Source of the DNA: Chloroflexota bacterium
GTDB taxonomy: Bacteria > Chloroflexota > Anaerolineae > Aggregatilineales > UBA3940
DNA length: 12,903 nt
Direction: 5' to 3'
Assembly: GCA_010092775.1 (NCBI GenBank)
Contig: JAADYZ010000002.1
Span: forward strand, 1-12,903
Part shown: positions 6,747 through 12,903 of the stretch, piece by piece
Position numbering within the stretch: the first letter of the stretch is position 1
Layout: each line of letters opens with the position of its first letter
Program-made: the position numbers and the translations under genes
The notes under the pieces: model-generated
Seen by the model: only the letters and a program-made list of their open reading frames with translations
Databases searched by the model: none
What the model was told of the DNA's origin: nothing

Positions 6747-7703
6747 CTAGCCCAGCGTCCCTAGATCGAGTTCGGCAGCGCCCAAGATGTCATCTAACAC
6801 GGCCAGGGCAGAGCGACCGCGTAGTTGGCTCTCTGGTCGAATCATGATGCGGTGCCCCAGTGTGAGAGGAACCAGTTCCTTGATGTCGTCGGGTAGGACG
6901 TAGTCGCGGCTGCGTAGGGCGGCGAGCGCCTGGGCGGTTTTGTATAGTGCCAACGATCCGCGTGGGCTGGCCCCCAAGGAGATATCGCGGTGGTCGCGCG
7001 TGTTGCTCACGATCTCCAGAATGTAGCGCTCCAGGGTCTCATCCACGTGTACAGCGCTGACCGCTGCGCGTAGAGCCAGCAGAGCGCTGCCATCAACCAC
7101 CTGGCCGATTGAGTCAATCGGATGAGCAGTGCGCTGGCTGCGGATCATCTGAATCTCTTCGTCTGGCTGCGGATAGCCCAGGGCCATTTTGATCAAAAAG
7201 CGGTCGAGCTGGGCTTCTGGCAGTGGAAAGGTCCCTTCCTGCTCGACCGGGTTCTGAGTGGCCATCACCAGGAAAGGTGCTGGCAGTGTATGGGTGACGC
7301 CGTCCATCGTGACCTGGCGTTCCTGCATCGCTTCCAGCAGGGCTGATTGGGTGCGTGGGGTAGCCCGGTTGATCTCATCGGCCAGCAAGATGTTGACGAA
7401 GACCGGCCCACTGCGGAACTCGAACTCGCCCGACTTTTGGTTGTAGATGCTCACCCCGGTAATGTCGTTGGGCAGCAGGTCGGGCGTGCATTGCAGGCGG
7501 TTAAAGGCGATCCCCATGCTGGCTGCACAAGCGCGAGCGAGCATGGTCTTGCCAGTGCCAGGCACATCCTCCAGCAAGATGTGCCCACCGACGAGCATGG
7601 CGACCAGCATCATCTCGATTTTGTCGGCCTTCCCGATAATCACCGTTTCGACGTTTCGGGTGACTTGCTCAGCAAAGCGATTGACATCGTTCAGGCTGGC
7701 CAT
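6747..7703 (-). CDS. MoxR family AAA+ ATPase
   Basis: A 318-residue AAA+ ATPase of the MoxR family (AAA_3). Walker A is at about 45-53 (EDVPGTGKT), Walker B at 105-110 (ILLADE) followed by 'INRATPRTQSALLEAMQERQ', and sensor 1 in 'VMATQNPVEQEGTFPLPEAQ'; the lid domain contains 'SPRGSLALYKTAQALAAL'. The frame is open to an ATG at 7751, but the ATG at 7703 is preceded by AAAGGA five bases upstream and begins right before the conserved 'DVNRFAEQV' helix, so it is preferred. It forms a likely two-gene operon with the DUF58 gene downstream. MoxR proteins act as ATP-driven chaperones for cofactor insertion or complex assembly; the specific client here is unknown. It is divergent from the ACT-domain gene across about 110 bases. 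Confidence 0.93.
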   Translation of the reverse strand: MASLNDVNRFAEQVTRNVETVIIGKADKIEMMLVAMLVGGHILLEDVPGTGKTMLARACAASMGIAFNRLQCTPDLLPNDITGVSIYNQKSGEFEFRSGPVFVNILLADEINRATPRTQSALLEAMQERQVTMDGVTHTLPAPFLVMATQNPVEQEGTFPLPEAQLDRFLIKMALGYPQPDEEIQMIRSQRTAHPIDSIGQVVDGSALLALRAAVSAVHVDETLERYILEIVSNTRDHRDISLGASPRGSLALYKTAQALAALRSRDYVLPDDIKELVPLTLGHRIMIRPESQLRGRSALAVLDDILGAAELDLGTLG

Positions 7704-7813
7704 GATGGTCCTTTCGACGAAAGAGGGGGCAGAGGAGAGGAAGACACTCACAACTACGCTAAGATCATTCTAGCTTATGTGCGTCTCCCCTCACCACAAC
7801 AAGAGTCTAACCG

Positions 7814-8218
7814 ATGACCTCCTTTACGATGATTGTCTTGCCCAAGCACTATGCCGTTTGCCAACTGCCTGCCGATGCCGCAGCGCCCGATTGGGCCACG
7901 CAAGGCGAGCTGTTCTGCCTGATGCGCAGCCCTGAGGAGTTGTCGATTGTCTGCGAAGAGTGGCTTGTTCCTGAGCAGGGCGTCATCATAGAGCGCGGCT
8001 GGCGTGCCTTGAAGCTGCAAGGTCCCTTCGCCTTCGAATTGACCGGGGTGCTGACCGCTGTGCTAAATCCCTTGGCTGACGCCGCGATCGGCATCTTCGC
8101 CCTCTCGACCTACAACACAGATTATGTGTTGGTCAAACAGGACCAACTTGACCCGGCGATTGAGGCCCTGCGCGCCGCCGGGCATCAAATCGTGGCCGAG
8201 TCAACGAGATCATCTTGA
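7814..8218 (+). CDS. ACT domain protein (COG3603/CASTOR-like)
   Basis: A 134-residue protein of the small family with tandem ACT-like folds related to aspartate-kinase regulatory domains and CASTOR-type amino-acid sensors. Recognisable elements are 'EELSIVC' (41-47), 'ERGWRALKLQGPFAFELTGV' (60-79), 'LADAAIGIFALSTYNTDYVL' (87-106) and the final helix 'AIEALRAAGH'. The family binds small ligands, usually amino acids; no catalytic residues are expected. The ATG at 7814 has no clear Shine-Dalgarno sequence; a second Met five codons later is an alternative. It lies 131 bases before trpB on the same strand, so an amino-acid-sensing role tied to tryptophan or aromatic metabolism is possible, but trpB has its own -10 element and the link is only positional. 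Confidence 0.82.
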   Translation: MTSFTMIVLPKHYAVCQLPADAAAPDWATQGELFCLMRSPEELSIVCEEWLVPEQGVIIERGWRALKLQGPFAFELTGVLTAVLNPLADAAIGIFALSTYNTDYVLVKQDQLDPAIEALRAAGHQIVAESTRSS

Positions 8219-8277
8219 GTTCAGCCGTCCGATCACAGGGGCGCGGCAGGCCTCGTCCGGACGCGCTAGAAGCCCCC

Positions 8278-8295
8278 ATCGAAACGGGATCGAAA
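8278..8295 (+). repeat. phased direct repeat ATCGAAA upstream of trpB
   Basis: ATCGAAA occurs at 8278-8284 and again at 8289-8295, an 11-base period, close to one helical turn. The second copy ends five bases before the TATAAT at 8301, where a -35 box would otherwise be expected and none is seen. This is the geometry of a tandem activator site, or a repressor site overlapping the promoter. With only two short copies it could be chance. Confidence 0.4.
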
Positions 8296-8300
8296 TGCGC

Positions 8301-8306
8301 TATAAT
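8301..8306 (+). promoter_or_regulatory. -10 element of trpB
   Basis: A perfect TATAAT lies 43 bases before the ATG at 8350, so transcription would start near 8313 and leave a leader of about 37 bases. No -35 consensus is found at the right distance. The position argues against translation starts upstream of about 8313. Confidence 0.5.
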
Positions 8307-8349
8307 GGCGGCTCAACACCCATACACTGAGTTGAGACCGGCTGCCCCC

Positions 8350-9582
8350 ATGACAACACCTGACCCGACAATCCGAGTTGCTTCGACCGACGTACCGGAT
8401 GAACGCGGCTACTTTGGCCCTTTTGGTGGGCGTTTTGTTCCCGAGACCCTGGTCCCCGCATTGGATGAACTCGAAGCAGCTTATCGAGCCGCCATGGCCG
8501 ATCCAACGTTTCAAGCTGAGTTGGCCCATTTGCAGCACAGTTACACTGGTCGCCCGACGCCGGTGAGCTATGCCAAGCGGCTGAGTGAGCACCTGGGTGG
8601 CGCGCAGATCTATCTGAAGCGCGAAGACCTGGCGCATACCGGGGCGCACAAGATTAACAACGCGCTGGGGCAAGCTCTTTTGGCCAAACGGATGGGCAAG
8701 CAGCGCGTCATCGCCGAGACCGGGGCTGGTCAGCATGGCGTGGCCAGCGCCACCGCCGCGGCCCTACTCGGGCTAGACTGCCATGTCTACATGGGCAGCG
8801 TGGATATGGCGCGGCAGCGACCCAATGTCTTCCGCATGAAACTGCTAGGCGCCGAGGTGATCCCAGTGGAGAGCGGCAGCAAGACCCTCAAGGACGCCAT
8901 CAACGAGTCGATCCGCGATTGGGTGACCAACGTGCGCGACACCTTCTATCTGTTGGGGTCGGCGCTTGGGCCGCATCCCTATCCAATGATGGTGCGCGAC
9001 TTCCAGAGCGTCATCGGCATTGAAGCCCGCCAACAAATCCTGGACCAGGCGGGCCGTCTACCTGATCTGTGCATTGCTTGTGTGGGTGGGGGCAGCAACG
9101 CGATCGGCTTGTTCCACGCCTTTCGGGCGGATGAGGGGGTCGCCTTGCTGGGGGTTGAAGCAGGTGGCCGTGGCATCGACAGCGGGGAACATGCCGCTCG
9201 TTTTGCCGACCCGACGATCAGCCGTCCCGGGGTTCTTCAGGGCACCCGCTCTTATGTGATGCAAAACGAAGATGGCCAAATCCTCAACACCCATAGTATC
9301 TCGGCTGGTCTCGACTATGCTTCGGTCGGACCGGAACATGCTTATCTGCGGCAAACGGAGCGCGCTGGCTACACTATCGCGACAGATGACGACGCGCTGG
9401 CCGCCTTTCGATTGCTCAGCGAGTTGGAAGGGATTATCCCAGCCCTGGAGACCGCCCACGCCGTGGCTGAGGTGATCAAGCAGGCGCCCAAGCTACCAAA
9501 AGAAGCGATGATCCTGGTGAACCTGTCCGGGCGCGGCGACAAAGACCTCGATACGGTGATCGAAGCGCTCGGCTTTGATTAG
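8350..9582 (+). CDS. trpB: tryptophan synthase beta chain
   Basis: PLP enzyme joining indole and L-serine to make L-tryptophan, the last step of the pathway. 410 residues, the usual length for the TrpB1 type. Diagnostic N-terminus 'GYFGPFGGRFVPETL' (20-34); PLP Schiff-base lysine K101 in 'HTGAHKINNA'; catalytic E123 in 'AETGAGQHG'; phosphate-binding 'CVGGGSNA' (244-251); C-terminal 'VNLSGRGDKD'. The frame is open upstream to 8215, but the ATG at 8350 fits the family N-terminus and the -10 element at 8301. No good Shine-Dalgarno sequence is visible. trpA does not follow; instead a gene of unknown function begins six bases after the stop. TrpB1 normally works with TrpA in an alpha2-beta2 complex, so trpA is expected elsewhere in the genome. 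Confidence 0.97.
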   Translation: MTTPDPTIRVASTDVPDERGYFGPFGGRFVPETLVPALDELEAAYRAAMADPTFQAELAHLQHSYTGRPTPVSYAKRLSEHLGGAQIYLKREDLAHTGAHKINNALGQALLAKRMGKQRVIAETGAGQHGVASATAAALLGLDCHVYMGSVDMARQRPNVFRMKLLGAEVIPVESGSKTLKDAINESIRDWVTNVRDTFYLLGSALGPHPYPMMVRDFQSVIGIEARQQILDQAGRLPDLCIACVGGGSNAIGLFHAFRADEGVALLGVEAGGRGIDSGEHAARFADPTISRPGVLQGTRSYVMQNEDGQILNTHSISAGLDYASVGPEHAYLRQTERAGYTIATDDDALAAFRLLSELEGIIPALETAHAVAEVIKQAPKLPKEAMILVNLSGRGDKDLDTVIEALGFD

Positions 9583-9588
9583 GACGCC

Positions 9589-9894
9589 ATGAGTACATTC
9601 TTGTTCAAGCTCTCGCGAGAGCAGCAGCGCGCCTACAAGCAATGGCGTGACCAGATTGACGAGCGCGTGTTTTTCGACCAGATCGAAACGGGCAAGGATT
9701 GGCGCGGCATGGACCTGCCCTATTCCGTCCGTGAGACGCTGCGCCAGCGCAAACTGCGCCGCATCCATCAACCCTGGTATGGGATGAACCAAGATGCGTA
9801 TACTTTTATGTTTACGCCGACGCGCCTGGGCATGGTTGTTCGCGTGCGTAACGTGCACTATGGCGACGAACTCGACTTGAGCGAGGAGCTGTGA
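9589..9894 (+). CDS. hypothetical protein coupled to trpB
   Basis: A 101-residue protein I do not recognise. It is highly charged in its first half (a helical 'SREQQRAYKQWRDQIDERVFF' segment is clear over about 9-29), has a basic patch 'RQRKLRR' (about 52-58), and continues as a probable beta-strand region 'YTFMFTPTRLGMVVRVRNV'. There is no signal peptide, membrane segment or cysteine, so it is probably cytoplasmic. The ATG starts six bases after the trpB stop, with AGGA overlapping that stop, and its own stop overlaps the GTG start of the next gene (GTGA). This tight packing and the absence of a close alternative promoter argue that it is a real gene co-transcribed with trpB. Confidence 0.72.
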   Translation: MSTFLFKLSREQQRAYKQWRDQIDERVFFDQIETGKDWRGMDLPYSVRETLRQRKLRRIHQPWYGMNQDAYTFMFTPTRLGMVVRVRNVHYGDELDLSEEL

Positions 9895-10658
9895 GCGCTA
9901 TCGCCCTGGCCTGCACCTGGGCCCCACATGGCGAGTTAACGCGCTTTCGGCGGCTTGCACCATTCCTCATTGAAAACTATGGGGCGATCATCATCGCCAT
10001 GCGCCTGGAGTCTGATCCGCAAATCGTTGACGCCCTGCTATCCACCCCTTCTGTGCAAGTCCATTATGCCCAACCTTGGGCCGCGGCCCGTCATGCGGCG
10101 CTGGAACAGACCCTCAAGACGGATGCCGATTTCATCCATGCTTGCGACTTTGATCGGCTGGTTCACTGGGCCGAGTGCGACCCGGACGACTTGCGCGAGA
10201 CGCTAGCGGCCATCCCGGCGGCAGATTGCACGGTCATCGGGCGCACTGAGGCGGCCTGGACAACGCATCCCCGTTGTATGATGGAGACCGAAGCCCTGTT
10301 CAATGATGTGTTTTCGCGTCTGATTGGCTCGGAGATGGATTTCGGCAGCAGCGCGCGCGGCTTCAGCCGGTCCGCCGCCGAGGCCATCTTGCGCCGCAGC
10401 CCCCCATCAGATGGCTACGCCATTGATACGGCCTGGCCGCTGGTCGTTCAGCAGGCTGGTATGTTGGTGGCCTATCGTGAAGCTGACGGTTTGGCCTGGG
10501 AAACACCCGATCGCTACCGTGATGCTGCCGCAACAGAAGCCCAACGACAGGAGATGATCACCGCGTGGGATGCTGACCCGGATCGCTGGGCGCAGCGTGT
10601 CGCGGTCGCCCGGTTGATCTTGAACCTGGGGTTTAAAGTGTGGCAGCGCTCCGGTTGA
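9891..10658 (+). CDS. hypothetical protein, GT-A glycosyltransferase-like
   Basis: A 255-residue protein starting at a GTG that overlaps the preceding stop, with GAGGAG two bases before it (short spacing, probably translational coupling). Features suggest a nucleotide-sugar GT-A fold: an N-terminal alternation of strands and helices, 'DADFIHACDFDRLVHW' (78-93) where D86-F-D88 sits as a DxD-type metal motif would, 'SARGFSRSAAEAIL' (154-166) and an acceptor-side 'AIDTAWPLVVQQAG' (177-190). There is no signal peptide or membrane segment. I cannot name a family or substrate, and the DxD assignment is inference. A structure prediction would quickly show whether it is a true glycosyltransferase or a degenerate relative. 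Its link to trpB is positional only. Confidence 0.7.
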   Translation: MSAIALACTWAPHGELTRFRRLAPFLIENYGAIIIAMRLESDPQIVDALLSTPSVQVHYAQPWAAARHAALEQTLKTDADFIHACDFDRLVHWAECDPDDLRETLAAIPAADCTVIGRTEAAWTTHPRCMMETEALFNDVFSRLIGSEMDFGSSARGFSRSAAEAILRRSPPSDGYAIDTAWPLVVQQAGMLVAYREADGLAWETPDRYRDAAATEAQRQEMITAWDADPDRWAQRVAVARLILNLGFKVWQRSG

Positions 10659-10695
10659 ACTCTGTCTGGCATCAATCGGAGTGGTGGGCGGGTTG

Positions 10696-10744
10696 CTGGC
10701 CGCCGCTGAGCTATTCACCTTTGCAGCCGCTTAGGGGCGGCCAG
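10696..10744 (+). terminator. large hairpin after the trpB transcription unit
   Basis: Arms 10696-10711 and 10729-10744 pair over 16 positions with one G-G mismatch (10705/10735) and one pair that is G-U in plus-strand RNA (10708/10732), around a 17-base loop. It begins 37 bases after the stop of the glycosyltransferase-like gene. No T tract follows, so it may work with Rho or as a 3' stabiliser. Confidence 0.5.
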
Positions 10745-10798
10745 ATCGAGAGCAGGCTAGCCATCGAATAAACGTCATATTAGAACCCTGGGAGCCGC

Positions 10799-10828
10799 TT
10801 GCTGGCCGCGTCGGGGCTATGCTATACT
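10799..10828 (+). promoter_or_regulatory. extended -10 promoter of yceD
   Basis: TTGCTG (10799-10804) and TATACT (10823-10828) are 18 bases apart, and TG at 10820-10821 gives the TGnTATACT extended -10 form. Start of transcription is expected near 10835, leaving an untranslated leader of about 125 bases if the GTG at 10959 is used. Confidence 0.6.
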
Positions 10829-10958
10829 CTCGTCCGCTCGAGTTGACAGTCGTTGATTTTCCTTTGCACAGGCCGTTGCAGCGCGTCAGCGCATGCCAGC
10901 CTGTTTTGTGTTTATCGGTCAAGGCCGGGAGCGGCCACAATTCACAGGTAGGGTAACC
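10829..10958 (+). other. long leader of the yceD gene
   Basis: Between the predicted promoter and the chosen GTG start there is about 125 bases with no gene. It contains a small GGCCG-GGAG-CGGCC hairpin (10923-10936) and, right before the start, AGGTAGGG. No known RNA element is recognised. An in-frame ATG at 10893 could shorten the leader but has no ribosome binding site. Confidence 0.4.
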
Positions 10959-11489
10959 GTGTCCACCTCACTGCACAACCATCAACTGTTCCGCATCAAT
11001 GTTGGCTTCATGCTCAAAGAGAGCGCGGGCTACACACGCGATATTGAGTTTGATGTGCCAGTGGAGTTGTACGTGGAAGAAATCGCCCTGCATAACCTGA
11101 CTGGCAAGCTGCACCTCAATCGCACGCCGCAGGGCGTTTTGATCCAGAGCCGGCTGCGGGCAGAGCGGACCGTGAATTGCAGCCGTTGTCTCGACAGCTT
11201 CGACTACCCCATCGAGATCGAATTCTCCGAGTTGTTTGTGCCCGTCTCACAGGCCGATCCGGAGTCGCCCTTTGTGATCGACGATGGGGACTTCGTAGAA
11301 CTGACCCCGATTGTGCGTGAAGAATCGATCCTGGCGGTGCCGATGCAAGCGCTCTGCCGCGATAGTTGCAAGGGCCTGTGCCCGGAGTGTGGTCAGAACT
11401 TCAACGAAGGGCACTGTAACTGCGAACGCGAGACCATCGATCCACGCCTGGCCCAACTGCGCGCTCTGCTGGACGATCAGTCGAGCTAG
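10959..11489 (+). CDS. YceD/DUF177 family protein
   Basis: A 176-residue DUF177 protein; bacterial YceD relatives have been linked to 23S rRNA accumulation and large-subunit assembly. Family marks: 'VNCSRCLDSF' with a C-x2-C, then the C-terminal block 'CRDSCKGLCPECGQNFNEGH' followed by C-x-C, a cysteine-rich pattern suggesting a metal site, and 'DPRLAQLRALL' near the end. I chose the GTG at 10959 because AGGTAGGG lies five bases upstream and the protein then has the usual length; an ATG 22 codons earlier is in frame but lacks a ribosome binding site. In many bacteria rpmF (ribosomal protein L32) follows immediately; here no rpmF is present and the primary sigma factor gene follows after 150 bases. 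Confidence 0.88.
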   Translation: MSTSLHNHQLFRINVGFMLKESAGYTRDIEFDVPVELYVEEIALHNLTGKLHLNRTPQGVLIQSRLRAERTVNCSRCLDSFDYPIEIEFSELFVPVSQADPESPFVIDDGDFVELTPIVREESILAVPMQALCRDSCKGLCPECGQNFNEGHCNCERETIDPRLAQLRALLDDQSS

Positions 11490-11510
11490 ACAAACCGAAC
11501 TCTAACGGCG

Positions 11511-11533
11511 CGGGCGGCACGATCCACCGCCCG
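11511..11533 (+). terminator. hairpin after yceD
   Basis: CGGGCGG (11511-11517) and CCGCCCG (11527-11533) form a 7-bp stem around a nine-base loop, 22 bases after the yceD stop. The sequence after it (TATTAGAATAA) is A/T-rich but not a T run, so termination strength is uncertain. Confidence 0.4.
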
Positions 11534-11639
11534 TATTAGAATAAAGGCTCGTGCATGGCTGGCGCGGGCCTTGTTGATTCAGGGGGAGTGCGGGCTGGCG
11601 CAGCAACACCCACCACAAGAGTGAGCGGAGGAAGGGCGC

Positions 11640-12866
11640 ATGGCGCAGCAGCCTGCGAACCAACGGCCCAAGCGGTCAGTAGGCCGGAAGACGAACCAGG
11701 ATTCATTCATCATCGAGCGGCTGAGACAGCAGGCCGAAGAACAGGGCTTCCTCGACATGGAGGAGATCGTTCAAGCGCTGGACGATCGGGGCGACCCGAA
11801 GCGCGTTGAGCGCATCGTAAAGGCTTTGGCCAAAGCTGGCATCGAGATCGAACGCGCTGATGATGTCGAAGATCCACCCACCCCACCCAATTTAGAGGAA
11901 GCGGCTGATCTAGATGACGATTGGTCGAACGATCTCACCCAGCTGGATCGACTGGCCGCCCATGACAGCGTATCACTAGATTTGCGGGAGATGTCGAAGG
12001 TGCCGCTGCTCTCGGTGGATGAAGAGGTTGACCTGGCGCGGCGTTATGCTGAGGGAGTCGATGCGCAGCTTGCGCTTAATTCCGCTGATACGGTCTGGCA
12101 GGCTGAGGAACAGCAGCGCTTGCAGACCCTCATTGACGATGGCCTGGCCGCGCGCGATCATCTGATCCGGGCGAACACCCGGTTGGTGGTCAGCGTGGCC
12201 AAGAAATACACCGGGCAGGGCCTGCCCTTTCTCGATCTGATTCAGGAGGGCAACCTGGGCCTGATCAAAGCCGTCGAGAAGTTCGACTATAGGCGCGGCT
12301 ATCGCTTCAGTACCTATGCCACCTGGTGGATTCGCCAGACGATTACCCGCGCCATTGCCGATCAGGGGCGAACGATTCGCGTGCCGGTGCACATGTCCGA
12401 CCGCATCAGGCAGTTGTTTCGTACCGCGCAAGATCTGGAGCAGTCTTTGGGGCGCAAAGCCAGCCCGGAAGAGGTGGCCGCCCAACTCGGTATGGACCCG
12501 CGCAAGGTGCAATGGATGATGCGTGTTAGTTGGCAGCCGCTCTCGCTAGAACACCCGATTGGGGATGAGGACGACAACGAACTCGGCTCGTTCATCGAGG
12601 ATGAGACCTCGCCCACGCCCACCGAGGCCGTCAGCGCGCATTTGCTGCAAGAGACGCTGGACGAACTGCTGGCCACCCTCAGCCCGCGTGAGGCGCGCGT
12701 GCTGCGCCTGCGCTTTGGCCTGGATAACGGCGAGGCCTACACTCTGGAAGAAGTCGGGGCGAAATTCGGCCTGACCCGCGAACGCATCCGCCAGATCGAA
12801 GGGCAGGCCCTGCGCCGCTTGCGCCACCCGCGCCGTTCGCGCCACCTACGGGATTACCTGCGCTAG
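11640..12866 (+). CDS. sigA: RNA polymerase primary sigma factor
   Basis: Sigma-70 group 1 (RpoD/SigA) factor of 408 residues that directs core RNA polymerase to housekeeping promoters. Region 1.1-like helices about 25-78; an acidic spacer; region 1.2 at about 109-140 ('LREMSKVPLLSVDEEVDLA'); region 2 with 'IQEGNLGLIKAVEKF' (201-215) and 'FSTYATWWIRQTI' (223-235), the -10 recognition and melting helix; region 3 'RTIRVPVHM' (244-252) on to 'LGSFIED' (315-321); region 4.2 'TLEEVGAKFGLTRERIRQIE' (368-387), the -35 recognition helix-turn-helix. About 25 extra residues (roughly 140-165) lie between regions 1.2 and 2.1. The ATG is preceded by GGAGGAAGG, a strong ribosome binding site. The TATAAT-like boxes at 5220, 8301 and 10823 fit such a factor. 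rpoD is an equally valid symbol. Confidence 0.96.
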   Translation: MAQQPANQRPKRSVGRKTNQDSFIIERLRQQAEEQGFLDMEEIVQALDDRGDPKRVERIVKALAKAGIEIERADDVEDPPTPPNLEEAADLDDDWSNDLTQLDRLAAHDSVSLDLREMSKVPLLSVDEEVDLARRYAEGVDAQLALNSADTVWQAEEQQRLQTLIDDGLAARDHLIRANTRLVVSVAKKYTGQGLPFLDLIQEGNLGLIKAVEKFDYRRGYRFSTYATWWIRQTITRAIADQGRTIRVPVHMSDRIRQLFRTAQDLEQSLGRKASPEEVAAQLGMDPRKVQWMMRVSWQPLSLEHPIGDEDDNELGSFIEDETSPTPTEAVSAHLLQETLDELLATLSPREARVLRLRFGLDNGEAYTLEEVGAKFGLTRERIRQIEGQALRRLRHPRRSRHLRDYLR

Positions 12867-12903
12867 CCTGGCGTGCTGGATCGATTGTCACCCAAACGAA
12901 GTA

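Noticed and set aside
7767..7772. TAGAAT (minus strand) as a -10 for the MoxR gene
   Set aside because: The only TTG-like -35 is 21 bases away, outside the usual range, so the promoter call is not supportable.
10843..10848. Consensus TTGACA in the yceD leader
   Set aside because: No -10-like hexamer lies 16-19 bases downstream; the extended -10 promoter at 10799-10828 is better.
11555..11809. 84-codon plus-strand frame before and into sigA
   Set aside because: Runs out of frame into the sigma factor gene, with low-complexity Gly/Ala/Arg composition and no ribosome binding site.

Overview
The window is about 59% G+C and densely coded, with 12 supported genes. It looks like a chromosomal segment of a free-living bacterium, most likely a Chloroflexota (Anaerolineae-like) lineage or a metagenomic relative. 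That guess rests on overall protein flavour: a TAP-type secreted-peptidase-like hydrolase, an orphan trpB, an ACT-domain sensor, a short primary sigma factor, and a MoxR/DUF58 pair. It is inference, because no rRNA or species-diagnostic marker is present. I see no insertion sequence, tRNA, rRNA, CRISPR array or phage gene.

Layout, left to right. (1) The 3' part of an alpha/beta hydrolase (+), then a YfcE-like metallophosphoesterase with an unassigned C-terminal extension (+). (2) A minus-strand polyphosphate-themed pair that converges on the phosphoesterase at a perfect hairpin: a 734-residue protein fusing a helix-turn-helix, a very acidic linker, a PPX/GppA-like HD domain and a CHAD domain, preceded upstream by a CYTH phosphohydrolase. 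Between the two lies a structured, possibly regulatory stretch with a tiny ORF and a good minus-strand terminator. (3) A minus-strand MoxR ATPase/DUF58 pair. (4) On the plus strand, divergent from MoxR: an ACT-domain protein, then trpB (with its own -10 element and a phased direct repeat), then two genes of unknown role coupled to trpB, the second resembling a GT-A glycosyltransferase; a large hairpin follows. (5) A yceD/DUF177 gene with an extended -10 promoter, followed by the primary sigma factor sigA/rpoD.

The most unusual content is the CYTH plus HTH-acidic linker-HD-CHAD module at 2044-5165. CHAD and CYTH domains are both tied to inorganic polyphosphate, and the HD region resembles the one in exopolyphosphatases. 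An N-terminal DNA-binding-type domain joined to these by a linker of about 145 residues with a single basic residue suggests a polyphosphate-responsive regulator. That function is a hypothesis from domain order, not something shown here. The remaining genes are mostly recognisable housekeeping or widely distributed families.
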